This document shows, one piece after another, positions 33,314 to 42,041 of a DNA stretch of 64,000 nucleotides (position 1 is the stretch's first letter; every line of letters begins with the position of its first letter). The DNA lies in NCBI GenBank assembly GCA_965215295.1, contig OZ244045.1:2108001-2172000 (forward strand), written 5' to 3'. The position numbers were made by a program, and so were the translations under genes. Origin of the DNA: HK1 sp965215295. Lineage in GTDB: Bacteria; Pseudomonadota; Gammaproteobacteria; HK1. The notes below the pieces were generated by a model, which saw only the letters and a list, made by a program, of their open reading frames with translations, did no database searches and was not told the origin of the DNA.

Positions 33314-33418
33314 GCCGTCGGCCCGATGACGGACCTCCCTCCAGCACCTCGTATTGGCGCCCGCGCAGGCTGCGGCACGCAAGCCGCCTGAGCCGTCGAC
33401 CCGATGACGGACCCCGTG
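33297..33418. repeat. 78-bp duplication of the clpB-stop/pilD-start junction
   Basis: The string GCAAGCCGCCTGAGCCGTCG, then CCCGATGACGGACC, occurs at 33301 and again at 33379, 78 bases apart. It contains both the clpB stop and the pilD start. Between the copies a 21-codon frame runs ATG to TGA: it begins MTDLPPAP, like PilD, and ends GTQAA, like ClpB. No other gene lies in the 90-base gap. Confidence 0.9.
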
Positions 33419-34264
33419 GTGTTCGTCGTTGCGATGTCCCTGCTCGGCCTCGCGGCCGGGAGCTTCATCAACGTCGTGGTCTCCCGTCTCCCGCGCATGA
33501 TGGAGGCCGCATGGCGCGCGGAGTGCGCCGGGACCGCGGGGGAGGCGGCGCCCACCGGCGGGTCGTCCGGGCGCTTCGACCTCCTGCATCCGCCCTCGGC
33601 CTGCCCGGCGTGCGGGCGCCGGATCCCGGCGCTCGAGAACATCCCCGTCGTGAGCTACGTCATGCTCCGCGGAAGGTGCTCCTCATGCCGGTGGCGGATC
33701 CCGATGCGTTATCCGGTCGTCGAGAGCTGCGGCGCACTCGTCGCGGCCGTGGCCGCGCTGCATTTCGGCCCTTCGGTCGAGGCGGCCGGCGCCTGCCTGC
33801 TCGGATGGGCACTGCTCGCGGCGGGCGCGATCGACCTCGAAACGCGGCTGCTGCCCGATTCGATCACGATGCCTCTGCTATGGTCGGGGCTCGCCTTCAA
33901 CCTGAACGGGACGTTCGCGCCACTGCGCGACTGCGTCATCGGAGCGATCGCCGGATACGTCGTTCTCTGGGCCGTCTACCAGGGTTTCAGGCGTCTGACC
34001 GGCCGGGAGGGACTGGGATACGGTGACTTCAAGCTGCTCGCGATGCTCGGTGCGTGGCTCGGATGGCAGGCGCTTCCGGCCGTCCTGGTGCTGGCGTCGT
34101 CGGCCGCGGCGATTGCGGGCGTGATCCTGGTCGTGCGCGGCCGGGCCTCGCGCGACACGCAGCTGCCGTTCGGCCCCTGGCTCGCGGCGGCGGGCCTGCT
34201 GGCGCTCTACGGCGATGATCTCGCGATCTCGATCCTGACCGGAACCATGGCCGAAACGACATGA
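33404..34264 (+). CDS. pilD: Type IV prepilin peptidase/N-methyltransferase
   Basis: An inner-membrane aspartic protease that cleaves prepilins and methylates the new N terminus. The cytoplasmic zinc site is present as CPACGRR and CSSCRW. The two catalytic Asp lie in AIDLETRLLPD and GYGDFKLLAMLGAWLG. About eight hydrophobic segments fill the 286 residues. It overlaps coaE by four bases. The order pilD-coaE-zapD is standard, but pilB and pilC, usually upstream, are missing; clpB is there instead. Confidence 0.95.
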   Translation: MTDPVVFVVAMSLLGLAAGSFINVVVSRLPRMMEAAWRAECAGTAGEAAPTGGSSGRFDLLHPPSACPACGRRIPALENIPVVSYVMLRGRCSSCRWRIPMRYPVVESCGALVAAVAALHFGPSVEAAGACLLGWALLAAGAIDLETRLLPDSITMPLLWSGLAFNLNGTFAPLRDCVIGAIAGYVVLWAVYQGFRRLTGREGLGYGDFKLLAMLGAWLGWQALPAVLVLASSAAAIAGVILVVRGRASRDTQLPFGPWLAAAGLLALYGDDLAISILTGTMAETT

Positions 34265-34932
34265 CGCGGAACCGCCCGATGATCGTCGCGCTCACCGGTG
34301 GTCTCGCCTCGGGCAAGAGCTCGGTCGCGCGAATGTTCGAGGCGCTGGGAGTGCCGGTGATCGACGCCGACGACGTCACCCGCCGGCTGGTCGAGCCCGG
34401 TGCGCCCGCCCTGGCGGAGATCGTGGCCGCGTTCGGGGGCGGCGTTCTCGATGAGCGGGGACACCTCGATCGCGCAAGGATGCGCGCGCGCGTCTTCGGC
34501 AACGACGCCGAGCGGAGAAGGCTCGAATCGATCCTGCACCCCAGGGTACGCGACGCGATGCGGGCGTTCGCCGCGTCGTCGGATGCGCCCTACGTCCTGT
34601 TCGTGATCCCTCTGCTCGTGGAAACGCGCCAGGCCGGCACGATGGACCGGGTCATCGTCGTGGATACGCCGCGCGCGCTTCAAACCGCCCGCGCGGCGGC
34701 CCGCGACGGAAGCCGCCCGGAGACGATCGCGGCGATGCTCGACAGCCAGGCGACGCGCGCCGACCGTCTCGCGGTCGCCGACACGGTCATCGAGAATGCC
34801 GGGGACCTCGCAGGTCTGCACGAACAGGTCGTCGCGGCGCACAGGGAATGCCTCGCGCTTGCGGATACATGGAACTCGGTGAAAGAATCGCGCAGTCGTC
34901 GAACGCGGGCCGGCCCGACCGAGAGCGCATGA
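34261..34932 (+). CDS. coaE: Dephospho-CoA kinase
   Basis: Final step of coenzyme A synthesis: phosphorylates the ribose 3'-OH of dephospho-CoA. Walker A is LTGGLASGKSSV, the substrate loop VIDADDVTRRLV, and the lid HPRVRDAM. 223 residues with a basic C-terminal tail. It overlaps pilD and zapD by four bases on each side, so the three are tightly coupled. Confidence 0.95.
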   Translation: MTRNRPMIVALTGGLASGKSSVARMFEALGVPVIDADDVTRRLVEPGAPALAEIVAAFGGGVLDERGHLDRARMRARVFGNDAERRRLESILHPRVRDAMRAFAASSDAPYVLFVIPLLVETRQAGTMDRVIVVDTPRALQTARAAARDGSRPETIAAMLDSQATRADRLAVADTVIENAGDLAGLHEQVVAAHRECLALADTWNSVKESRSRRTRAGPTESA

Positions 34933-35714
34933 TGCAGGACCCAGACAGCGGGCCCATCATCTACGAGCAGCCTCTGAGCGAGCGGATCCGCACGTTCCTC
35001 CGTCTCGAATTCCTCTTTCACCGCGCACGCTACCTGCTCCGGCAGGACTCGCCCTGGGCGAGCCGCCTGACCTTCGAGGTCATCATCGACGTGATGGCGG
35101 TACTGGGCCGGGCCGACCTCAAGAAGGAAGTCATCAAGGAGCTCGAGCGCCACTCCGCGACGCTGTACGCGCTCAGCCGCAATCCGAAGGTCGCCCAGGA
35201 GCGGCTGCAGGAGGTTCGCGACGAGGTTCACGCCATGCTGCAGACGCTGCACGAAAGTGAGACCGCGTTCGGGAACGAGCTGCGCCACAACGAGCTGCTG
35301 AATGCCGTGCGCCAGCGCAGCAGCATCCCTGCCGGCACCTGCGACTTCGATCTCCCCGCGTTCCACTACTGGCTCGAGCAGCCCGGCGATCAACGGCTGC
35401 GAGACCTGAACGACTGGTTTTCCGCATTCGGCCCATTCGAATCATCCATCGGACTGTGCCTGCGCATCGTGCGCGAGAGCGCTGCCGCCACCCGCGAAAT
35501 CGCGGACGGCGGTTTCTTCCAACGCAACCTCGGCTCTTCCACGCCGTGCCAGATGATCCGCGTCGCGCTCGCCCGGAAGGCCCCCCTGTATCCTGAAATC
35601 AGCGCGGGAAAACAGCGCTTCGCGATACGGTTCCTGCATCCCGGCGGCACGACTTCGCGACCGAGCCAGACCGAGCAGGACGTCGAGTTCGACCTTCTCT
35701 GCTGCGTCATCTGA
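34929..35714 (+). CDS. zapD: Cell division protein ZapD
   Basis: A cytoplasmic FtsZ-binding protein that bundles FtsZ filaments and stabilises the Z-ring. The start region IIYEQPLSERIRTFLRLEFL and the end FLHPGGTTSRPSQTEQDVEF are characteristic, and 261 residues is close to family length. The ATG at 34929 overlaps coaE; an adjacent ATG at 34932 is equally possible. The small zinc protein gene yacG, which often follows, is absent. It is convergent with nagZ. Confidence 0.93.
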   Translation: MMQDPDSGPIIYEQPLSERIRTFLRLEFLFHRARYLLRQDSPWASRLTFEVIIDVMAVLGRADLKKEVIKELERHSATLYALSRNPKVAQERLQEVRDEVHAMLQTLHESETAFGNELRHNELLNAVRQRSSIPAGTCDFDLPAFHYWLEQPGDQRLRDLNDWFSAFGPFESSIGLCLRIVRESAAATREIADGGFFQRNLGSSTPCQMIRVALARKAPLYPEISAGKQRFAIRFLHPGGTTSRPSQTEQDVEFDLLCCVI

Positions 35715-35750
35715 GCCGGCCGGCGGGGCGGGCTCCGGGCGTCAGGCGGG

Positions 35751-36809
35751 TCAGGCGGGGAAGTCGTCACCGAGACCGAGCTCGGGCTCCCGGACCAGGG
35801 ACGAGATGTCGGCGACCGCGTTCCGGTAGGCCGTGTCGAACGCGAGTCGTTCGAAGGTCGGCGCACCGCGGCCGTGCATCCTGGCGAGCCGGGCGGCCCG
35901 GACCGGGTCCGGATCGACCTTCAGCGCCTCCGCGACCGCAATCGCGCCTGGCCAGTCGTTGCACACCAGCACCATGTCGCAGCCCGCCTCAAGCGCCGCC
36001 CGGGCCCGGTCGGCGTGTCCGTCGCCGACCGCGGCGCCGGCCATGTCGAGATCGTCACTGAACACGACCCCCTGAAATCCCAGCTCACCGCGAAGCACGT
36101 CTCCGATCCAGCGGCGGGAGTAGCCTGCGGGACGGTCGTCCAGGCACTCGAACACGACGTGCGCGGGCATGATGCCCGCCAGCTCCGACGCGCCGAGGTG
36201 TTCGAAGGGGACCAGATCGGACGACCGGACGTCCTCGTACGAACGGCCGTCGATCGGGAGCGCGACGTGTGAATCCGCCGCGACCCCGCCGTGCCCCGGA
36301 AAGTGCTTGCCGGTCCCGCCGACCCCCGCGTCCCTCATCCCGGCCAGGAATGCGCGGGCAAGCACGGTCACCACGTCGGGCTCGTGATGGAACGCGCGGT
36401 CACCGATGACCGTGCTCAAGCCGCGGCCGAGATCGAGGACCGGGGCGAAACTGAAATCGACCCCTGCCGCACGCAGCTCGATGGCCATCACCCACCCGCC
36501 GGCGCGCGCGGCCCGGCACCCGGCCTCCCGGTTCCGGTCGTGGAGCTTCCCGTACTGCGCCGCGGCGGGAAGAGCGGTGAACCCGTCCCGGAACCGCTGC
36601 ACCCGGCCGCCTTCGTGATCGACCGCGATCAGCAACGGCGGCCGCCTCAGCGAGTGGATGGCGTCACACAGCGCACGCAACTGTTCCCGGGTGCGGTAGT
36701 TGCGCGCAAACAGGACGACGCCGCCGACGCAGGGATGGCGCAATACCTCCCTCTCGGCCTGATCGAGGTCGGGGCCGGCAATACCCACCATGAGAGGACC
36801 CAGGGACAC
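35751..36809 (-). CDS. nagZ: Beta-N-acetylhexosaminidase NagZ
   Basis: A family 3 glycosidase that removes GlcNAc from anhydromuropeptides in the cytoplasm during wall recycling; in other species it influences AmpC induction. The start SLGPLMVGIAGPDL and the motif GGVVLFARNY are typical. KHFPGHGGVAADSHVALP holds the catalytic His, and GVVFSDDLDM the nucleophile Asp. The GTG at 36809 is chosen because it lies eight bases after the lipB stop. The stop is followed by a 9-bp duplication, TCAGGCGGG twice at 35742-35759. Confidence 0.94.
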   Translation of the reverse strand: MSLGPLMVGIAGPDLDQAEREVLRHPCVGGVVLFARNYRTREQLRALCDAIHSLRRPPLLIAVDHEGGRVQRFRDGFTALPAAAQYGKLHDRNREAGCRAARAGGWVMAIELRAAGVDFSFAPVLDLGRGLSTVIGDRAFHHEPDVVTVLARAFLAGMRDAGVGGTGKHFPGHGGVAADSHVALPIDGRSYEDVRSSDLVPFEHLGASELAGIMPAHVVFECLDDRPAGYSRRWIGDVLRGELGFQGVVFSDDLDMAGAAVGDGHADRARAALEAGCDMVLVCNDWPGAIAVAEALKVDPDPVRAARLARMHGRGAPTFERLAFDTAYRNAVADISSLVREPELGLGDDFPA

Positions 36810-36817
36810 GGTGTGCG

Positions 36818-37585
36818 CTACACGTTCGCGGCTTCCGGCGGCCGGAACGGCACCGTAGCCTCCATGCCGTGGTGAACCGGCGCACCCCCCGCTTCGCCCC
36901 ACACGACCTCACGGGAGAGCATTCGGCCGAGCGATGCGGCGAATCGCCGGCCCGTCTCTTCCACACTCCATCGAACCGCGAGATCGGCGAGCCGCGTCAC
37001 CGGGAGATCGGTGAACCCGCAGGTGTCTATTCGGCCGAAGGGGGAGAGGTCGAGATCGACGTTGATCGAGACGCCATGGAACGCATGTCCGCCGCGTACG
37101 CGAAGCCCCACCGACGCGATCTTGCCCCCCGCGACGTACACACCGGGGGCCCCCGCGCGTCGCTCCGCCGCGACGCGGGCATCGCCGAGCATGTCGATCA
37201 CCGCCTCCTCGAGCGTCTCGACGAGGCGGCGTACTCCGACCTTCGCGCGGCGCAGGTCCAGAAGCAGGTACGCCACGAGCTGCCCGGGACCGTGGTACGT
37301 CACCTGGCCTCCCCGATCGGAGCGAACCACGGGAATCGCTCCCGGGTCGCGCACGTGGCCGCGTCGCCCGGCCTGTCCGAGCGTGAAGACGGGAGGGTGT
37401 TCCAGCAGCCGGAGCTCGTCGGGTGTCTGCGCACCCCTGGTTTCGGTGCGGAGCCGCATCGACTGCACCGCCGCGCAGTACGGCACGCACCCGAGCCAGC
37501 GGGCCGGAAGGCGCCCGGACCGGGGCACGGTGGTGGTGGCCGCGTGGCCCGACGAGTCCCCGACGTTCACGGACGACGGCGCCAT
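36818..37585 (-). CDS. lipB: Octanoyl-[acyl carrier protein]-protein transferase LipB
   Basis: It moves octanoate from ACP to lipoyl domains as the first step of lipoate synthesis. Catalytic residues are visible: Lys in VAGGKIASVGLRV and Cys in RIDTCGFTDLPVT. RSDRGGQVTYHGPGQLVAYL is the family signature. 255 residues include about 30 extra N-terminal residues; a GTG at 37528 would give a more usual length. The DUF493 gene that often sits before lipB is missing. Confidence 0.93.
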   Translation of the reverse strand: MAPSSVNVGDSSGHAATTTVPRSGRLPARWLGCVPYCAAVQSMRLRTETRGAQTPDELRLLEHPPVFTLGQAGRRGHVRDPGAIPVVRSDRGGQVTYHGPGQLVAYLLLDLRRAKVGVRRLVETLEEAVIDMLGDARVAAERRAGAPGVYVAGGKIASVGLRVRGGHAFHGVSINVDLDLSPFGRIDTCGFTDLPVTRLADLAVRWSVEETGRRFAASLGRMLSREVVWGEAGGAPVHHGMEATVPFRPPEAANV

Positions 37586-37679
37586 CCGGAGCGACCACGG
37601 CCAGCGACCATGGCGTCGCCGCCGTAGCCGGACGACGCCGGACGGCGCACGGTTCGCATGGCCGGCGAGAGGGTCCGGA

Positions 37680-38810
37680 CTACTCGAACATCAGCCGGAC
37701 GTGGTCGCTCACCTTCCGCCACAAGTTGCCCTCCGCGACATCTTCGAGCGCGACCAGGGGCTGCTCGATCGAAAGTTCGTCACCGAGAGCCAGACGCAGG
37801 ACGCCCTGTTGCTCGCCCGCGCGGACCGGGGCCATGGGCCTCGACACGACCTCCATCGTGGCGTCGATCTCGTCGTACCGTCCCCGCGGCACCGTGACGT
37901 ACAGACTCCGGTCGAGGCCGAGCGCAAGGCGCCTGGTGTCGCCCTTCCACACCCGGACATCGGTCACCTCCTCGTCCGACGCGAACACGCGCCGGGTCTC
38001 GAAGAAGCGGAACCCGTAGTTGAGCAGCGACTGTGCGATGCGGGTTCGCGCCCGGGTCGACTCCGCCCCCATCACTACCGCAATGAGACGCATTCCCTCG
38101 CGTTCCGCCGAGGCAACCAGTCCGTAGCGGGCGGCCCTCGTATATCCCGTTTTCAGTCCATCGACCGAGTCGTCCTGAAAAAGCAGGGCATTGCGGTTCT
38201 TCTGCTTGATCCCCCCGTACTCGTACTCGCGTACCGAGTTCCATGGATAGTATTCCGGGTAGTCGCGAATGAGTGCGGAGGCCATGCGCGCCATGTCCCG
38301 GGCCGTCGAATAGTGATCCGGTTCGGGGAGTCCCGACGCGTTCGTGAAGTGGCTGCCGGACATTCCGAGCCGGCGGGCATGGCGATTCATCAGATCGGCG
38401 AACGTGCTCTCGTCTCCGGCCACGAACTCGGCGAGCGCCACCGCGGCGTCGTTTCCGGACTGCACGATGACCCCCATCAGGAGAGCCTCGACCGACACCC
38501 GGGTGCCGACCTCGATGAACATCCGCGAGCCCTTCATCCGCCACGCCTTTTCGCTCACCAGGACTTCATCCGAGAGGCCGAACTTCCCTTGCGCCATCTC
38601 CTGGAAGACGACGTAGGTCGTCATCATCTTCGTCAGGCTCGCCGGCTCCAGCCGCTCGTCGGCCCCCCCCTCGGACAGCACGCGTTCGCTGTGCATGTCA
38701 ACGAGAAAGTGCGCCCTTGCATCGACCTTCGGAGGCTCGGGGACGCCGGCCGCCTGGACGGCGCCAAGACAGAGGGCCGGAACGAGGAGCGCGACGAATC
38801 GGCACGGCAT
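37680..38810 (-). CDS. dacC: D-alanyl-D-alanine carboxypeptidase (PBP5/6 type)
   Basis: A periplasmic penicillin-binding enzyme that trims the terminal D-Ala from pentapeptides. The signal peptide is MPCRFVALLVPALCLGAVQA. The three active-site motifs are SLTK, SGN and KTG. A C-terminal domain (about 270-370) and an amphipathic membrane-anchoring end (LWRKVSDHVRLMFE) complete the 376 residues. Whether to call it dacA or dacC is a matter of convention. It sits between rlpA and lipB. Confidence 0.94.
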   Translation of the reverse strand: MPCRFVALLVPALCLGAVQAAGVPEPPKVDARAHFLVDMHSERVLSEGGADERLEPASLTKMMTTYVVFQEMAQGKFGLSDEVLVSEKAWRMKGSRMFIEVGTRVSVEALLMGVIVQSGNDAAVALAEFVAGDESTFADLMNRHARRLGMSGSHFTNASGLPEPDHYSTARDMARMASALIRDYPEYYPWNSVREYEYGGIKQKNRNALLFQDDSVDGLKTGYTRAARYGLVASAEREGMRLIAVVMGAESTRARTRIAQSLLNYGFRFFETRRVFASDEEVTDVRVWKGDTRRLALGLDRSLYVTVPRGRYDEIDATMEVVSRPMAPVRAGEQQGVLRLALGDELSIEQPLVALEDVAEGNLWRKVSDHVRLMFE

Positions 38811-38916
38811 GGAGAAGGGTCGCCCGTGGCTGGAATCAGGTGGAGTACGCACTCGCCGGCGTCACGATTGTGGCGCCGGTCCCGGCGCGAGATCCGATGT
38901 TCACGGTGCGGACCGG

Positions 38917-39729
38917 CTATTCGACGACGATGCGCGGGCTTTCGATACCGAACACGCCGAGCCCCCTGGAGACTCGATCCGCCTCCTCCGCGCTCGACAC
39001 GGGCCCGAGCCACACGCGATACATGACCTGGCCGTCGGACACCGCCCGCCGCACTCGAACCGGCAGCTCCGTTCCCGCCGCGAGCCTGTTCCGCAACCCG
39101 GCCGCCCGCGTCTCCGCCTGAAACGCACCGGCCTGAATGAAGAGCCTGCCCGGTCCGGAGCACGTCCGCGCGGAGCGCCCGTCCTCCCCGGCGCTCCGCG
39201 CCGAAGTCCGGGGCTCCAGCGCCCGCACCTCGACCAGTCCGGTTCCCCGGCGCGCGATCCCCAACCTGGTTGCCGCCGCATAGGAGAGGTCGATGATCCG
39301 GTCTCCGTGGAACGGGCCGCGATCATTGACCCGGACCACGATCTCCCGTCCGGTCGCGACGTTTCGCACCTGGACGTACGTCGGCAGGGGCAACGTCTTG
39401 TGGGCCGCGGTCATCTCGTACATGTCGTAGGTCTCGCCGCTCGAGGTGCGGAGGCCGTGGAACTTCGGTCCGTACCATGACGCGATCCCGCGCTGTACGA
39501 AGCCGCGGGCGGAGGCGAGGGTAAAGTATTGCCGGCCGTTGACCACGTAGGAGCACGGGTTTCCGAGACGGCTCAACGGCTCCGCCCGCGGCACCGGGTC
39601 GGAAACCGAGGGCCGGCCGGCGCCGGGTTCCGGCGGCCGGTCCCGTTCCGGTATGAGCGTGCATGCGCTCGACATGGCCACCCATGCCAGCACCGCGAGG
39701 CCGCGGAGGGCCTTCCCCGTCTCCGGCAT
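38917..39729 (-). CDS. rlpA: Septal ring lytic transglycosylase RlpA
   Basis: An outer-membrane lipoprotein that cleaves denuded glycan strands at the septum. The ATG at 39729 gives a signal peptide with a lipobox-like MSSAC. The double-psi barrel domain (about 75-165) holds QRGIASWYGPKFHGLRTSSG and VRVNDRGPFHGDRIIDLSYA, including the catalytic Glu and Asp. A C-terminal SPOR domain (about 190-270, LFIQAGAFQAETRAAGLRNR) targets septal peptidoglycan. It begins seven bases after mltB. Confidence 0.94.
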   Translation of the reverse strand: MPETGKALRGLAVLAWVAMSSACTLIPERDRPPEPGAGRPSVSDPVPRAEPLSRLGNPCSYVVNGRQYFTLASARGFVQRGIASWYGPKFHGLRTSSGETYDMYEMTAAHKTLPLPTYVQVRNVATGREIVVRVNDRGPFHGDRIIDLSYAAATRLGIARRGTGLVEVRALEPRTSARSAGEDGRSARTCSGPGRLFIQAGAFQAETRAAGLRNRLAAGTELPVRVRRAVSDGQVMYRVWLGPVSSAEEADRVSRGLGVFGIESPRIVVE

Positions 39730-39736
39730 GCGCCGC

Positions 39737-40780
39737 TCAGCCGGACACGTACCGCTCGCGTATCCGCTGTGCGAGCCGGAAAACCGCCAGCGCGTAGAGG
39801 CGACTGTGGTTGTACCGTGTAATGACATAAAAATTCGTCAATCCGACCCAGTACTCGTGCCCGTCCCTCGTCTCGAACTCCAATAGCGCCCCCAGCTCTT
39901 CCTCGGCGGCATACGTCGCAAAGTCGACCCCACTCGCGCGGATCGACGCGAGCGACGCATGTGGCTTCATGCCTTGCTCGACCAGCGCGCGAAAGGCGTC
40001 TCCTTCGACCTCGGCGGGAACCGCGATCGCCGCCCCCGGACGCCAGCCATGCTCGGCAAGATAGTTTCCGATGCTTCCTATGGCGTCTTCCGGAGACTGC
40101 ATGAGGTTGCGCGAGCCGTCGCCGTCGAAGTCGACGGCGTAGTGCCGATAACTGCTGGAGATGAACTGCGCGATACCCATCGCCCCGGCGTAGGAACCCT
40201 TCACGCCCCGGGCGTCGATACGCTCTTCATTGGAGAGCAACACGAACGCTTCGAGCTCCGACAGGAAGAACGCCGAGCGCCTCGGATAGCGAAATCCCAG
40301 GGTTGCCAACGCATCGAGCACCCGGATCCGGCCGCGATGCACACCGTAGAAACTTTCGACGCCGATGATGGCAACGATGATCTCGGGCGGAACACCGTAC
40401 CGGTCCGCCGCCCGGGTCAGGGAAGGTGCGTGCTCGCGCCAGAACTCGGCGCCTCTCGCAATGCGCTTCTCGGTGATGAATATCTCGCGATACTCGTGCC
40501 ACGGCTTGGCCTCGGCAGGCCGCTGCACCGCTTCGAGCACGGAATCGAGCACCCTGGCATCGGCCAGCAGGGCCCGGGTCCGAGTCTCGGGTACGCCATG
40601 AACCTCCGCCATGCGCGCGACGAACGGCTCGATCTCGACGGTGGAGTCGAGAGCCTCCGAGCCGGATACGGAGCCCGGCCCCCAGGCGAGCAGGGCAGCC
40701 AGCGCAACCGCGATCGGAGAGCGGCAGGCCCTCGCCGCAGTTCGTGCGGACGGATGCCACGGGAAACGTCTCGGCAGCAT
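39737..40780 (-). CDS. mltB: Lytic murein transglycosylase B
   Basis: It cleaves the MurNAc-GlcNAc bond with anhydro-ring formation. The catalytic Glu is in IIGVESFYGVHRGRIRVLDA. Other family blocks are GSYAGAMGIAQFISSSYRHY and DGDGSRNLMQSPEDAIGSIG. The ATG at 40780, preceded by GGGGGA, gives a basic start and hydrophobic export segment (IAVALAALLAWG) without a lipobox. An open frame continues to 40936 and could add 52 residues. The gene is in the elongation cluster after rodA. Confidence 0.93.
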   Translation of the reverse strand: MLPRRFPWHPSARTAARACRSPIAVALAALLAWGPGSVSGSEALDSTVEIEPFVARMAEVHGVPETRTRALLADARVLDSVLEAVQRPAEAKPWHEYREIFITEKRIARGAEFWREHAPSLTRAADRYGVPPEIIVAIIGVESFYGVHRGRIRVLDALATLGFRYPRRSAFFLSELEAFVLLSNEERIDARGVKGSYAGAMGIAQFISSSYRHYAVDFDGDGSRNLMQSPEDAIGSIGNYLAEHGWRPGAAIAVPAEVEGDAFRALVEQGMKPHASLASIRASGVDFATYAAEEELGALLEFETRDGHEYWVGLTNFYVITRYNHSRLYALAVFRLAQRIRERYVSG

Positions 40781-40939
40781 GGTCCCCCACAATCGCCACG
40801 CCTCGGCGAACGCCTGCGGCGATATCGACGGGTGCGGAACGCGGAGCGAGAGGCGACGCCGCCAACCGGCCGCTTCACGAACCGTCCCGGGGCATGCGCA
40901 TCCGGTGAATTCATGCATTCGGATCCGGCGCTCCATGGG

Positions 40940-42034
40940 TCAACGTGAAAGAAGCAGGCGATGGGTGTGAACGGACATCACGATACCCAGCCCCGTCATC
41001 AGGGTCACCATCGAGGTGCCGCCGTAGCTCACGAGCGGAAGCGGAAGCCCCACCACCGGAAGGATACCCGACACCATCCCCATGTTCACGAACACATAGA
41101 TGAAGAACATGAGCACCAGCGCCCCGGCGAGCAGCCTTCCGAACGAGTCCTGAGCCTGCGCGGCAATGTAGAGCCCACGATAGACGATGAACAGGTAGGC
41201 CGAAAGCAGCACCAGGGTTCCGAGCAGCCCGAACTCCTCGCCGATCACGGAAAAGACGAAGTCCGTCGACCGCTCCGGCAGGAAATCGAGTTGCGACTGG
41301 GTGCCGCTCAACCAGCCCTTTCCGTACATGCCTCCCGAACCGATGGCGATGGTCGATTGAATGATGTGGTATCCGGCGCCGAGAGGATCCTGCTGCGGGT
41401 CCAGCAAGGTCAGCACGCGCTGGCGCTGGTAGTCGTGCATGAAGTGCCAGAGTACCGGTACGCACGCCACCCCGGATACGGTCAGGGCCGTGATGTAGCG
41501 CCAGCCCGTCCCCGCCAGAAAGAGCACGAACGCCCCCGATGCGGCGATGAGCAACGCGGTACCGAGGTCCGGCTGGAACACGACCAGTGCGGCCGGCACG
41601 AGCGTGAACAGGGCGCCGAGCAGGATGCGCCACAGTCGAGGCGGCATTTCACTCCTGGAGACGAACCAGGCGACCATCAGCGGCACCGTCAGCTTCACGA
41701 ACTCCGAGGGCTGGAAGCCGACGGGGCCAATCCGCAGCCATCGCTGCGCCCCCTGCGCCGTTTCTCCGAAGAGGAGCACGACGCACAGCAGCAGCACGCC
41801 GGCCAGATAGAGCGGCAGCGCCCAGCGGAAAAGCCGCCGGGGGGCAATCTGGGCGATCAGGAACATCAGCCCGAATCCGATCACGAGCCGGATCGCCTGT
41901 CGTACCAGGAGGTCGGCGTCCCGCCCCCCGGCGCTGTAGAGCGCCACGAGTCCGAACGCGGAAAGCACCAGCACGCCGAGCAACAACGGCACGTCCAGGT
42001 GCAACCGTTCGGCGAAGGCGGCGCGAGACTCCAC
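40940..42034 (-). CDS. rodA: Rod-shape peptidoglycan glycosyltransferase RodA
   Basis: A SEDS-family glycan polymerase of the elongation machinery, working with PBP2. Ten membrane segments can be traced in 364 residues. The catalytic Asp region is VVFQPDLGTALLIAASG. The large periplasmic loop has LTLLDPQQDPLGAGYHIIQS, and the C-terminal signature is GLPLPLVSYGGTSMVTLMTG. It begins seven bases after mrdA. Confidence 0.97.
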   Translation of the reverse strand: MESRAAFAERLHLDVPLLLGVLVLSAFGLVALYSAGGRDADLLVRQAIRLVIGFGLMFLIAQIAPRRLFRWALPLYLAGVLLLCVVLLFGETAQGAQRWLRIGPVGFQPSEFVKLTVPLMVAWFVSRSEMPPRLWRILLGALFTLVPAALVVFQPDLGTALLIAASGAFVLFLAGTGWRYITALTVSGVACVPVLWHFMHDYQRQRVLTLLDPQQDPLGAGYHIIQSTIAIGSGGMYGKGWLSGTQSQLDFLPERSTDFVFSVIGEEFGLLGTLVLLSAYLFIVYRGLYIAAQAQDSFGRLLAGALVLMFFIYVFVNMGMVSGILPVVGLPLPLVSYGGTSMVTLMTGLGIVMSVHTHRLLLSR

Positions 42035-42041
42035 CGGTCCC

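Noticed and set aside
30644..33589. A 981-codon open frame on the minus strand opposite clpB
   Set aside because: It is a mirror of clpB codon structure in GC-rich DNA; its translation has no recognisable family, and clpB itself is unmistakable.
35715..35750. A terminator between zapD and nagZ (GAGCC/GGCTC pairing)
   Set aside because: The stem is short, the loop long and GC-rich, and no T-run follows on either strand.
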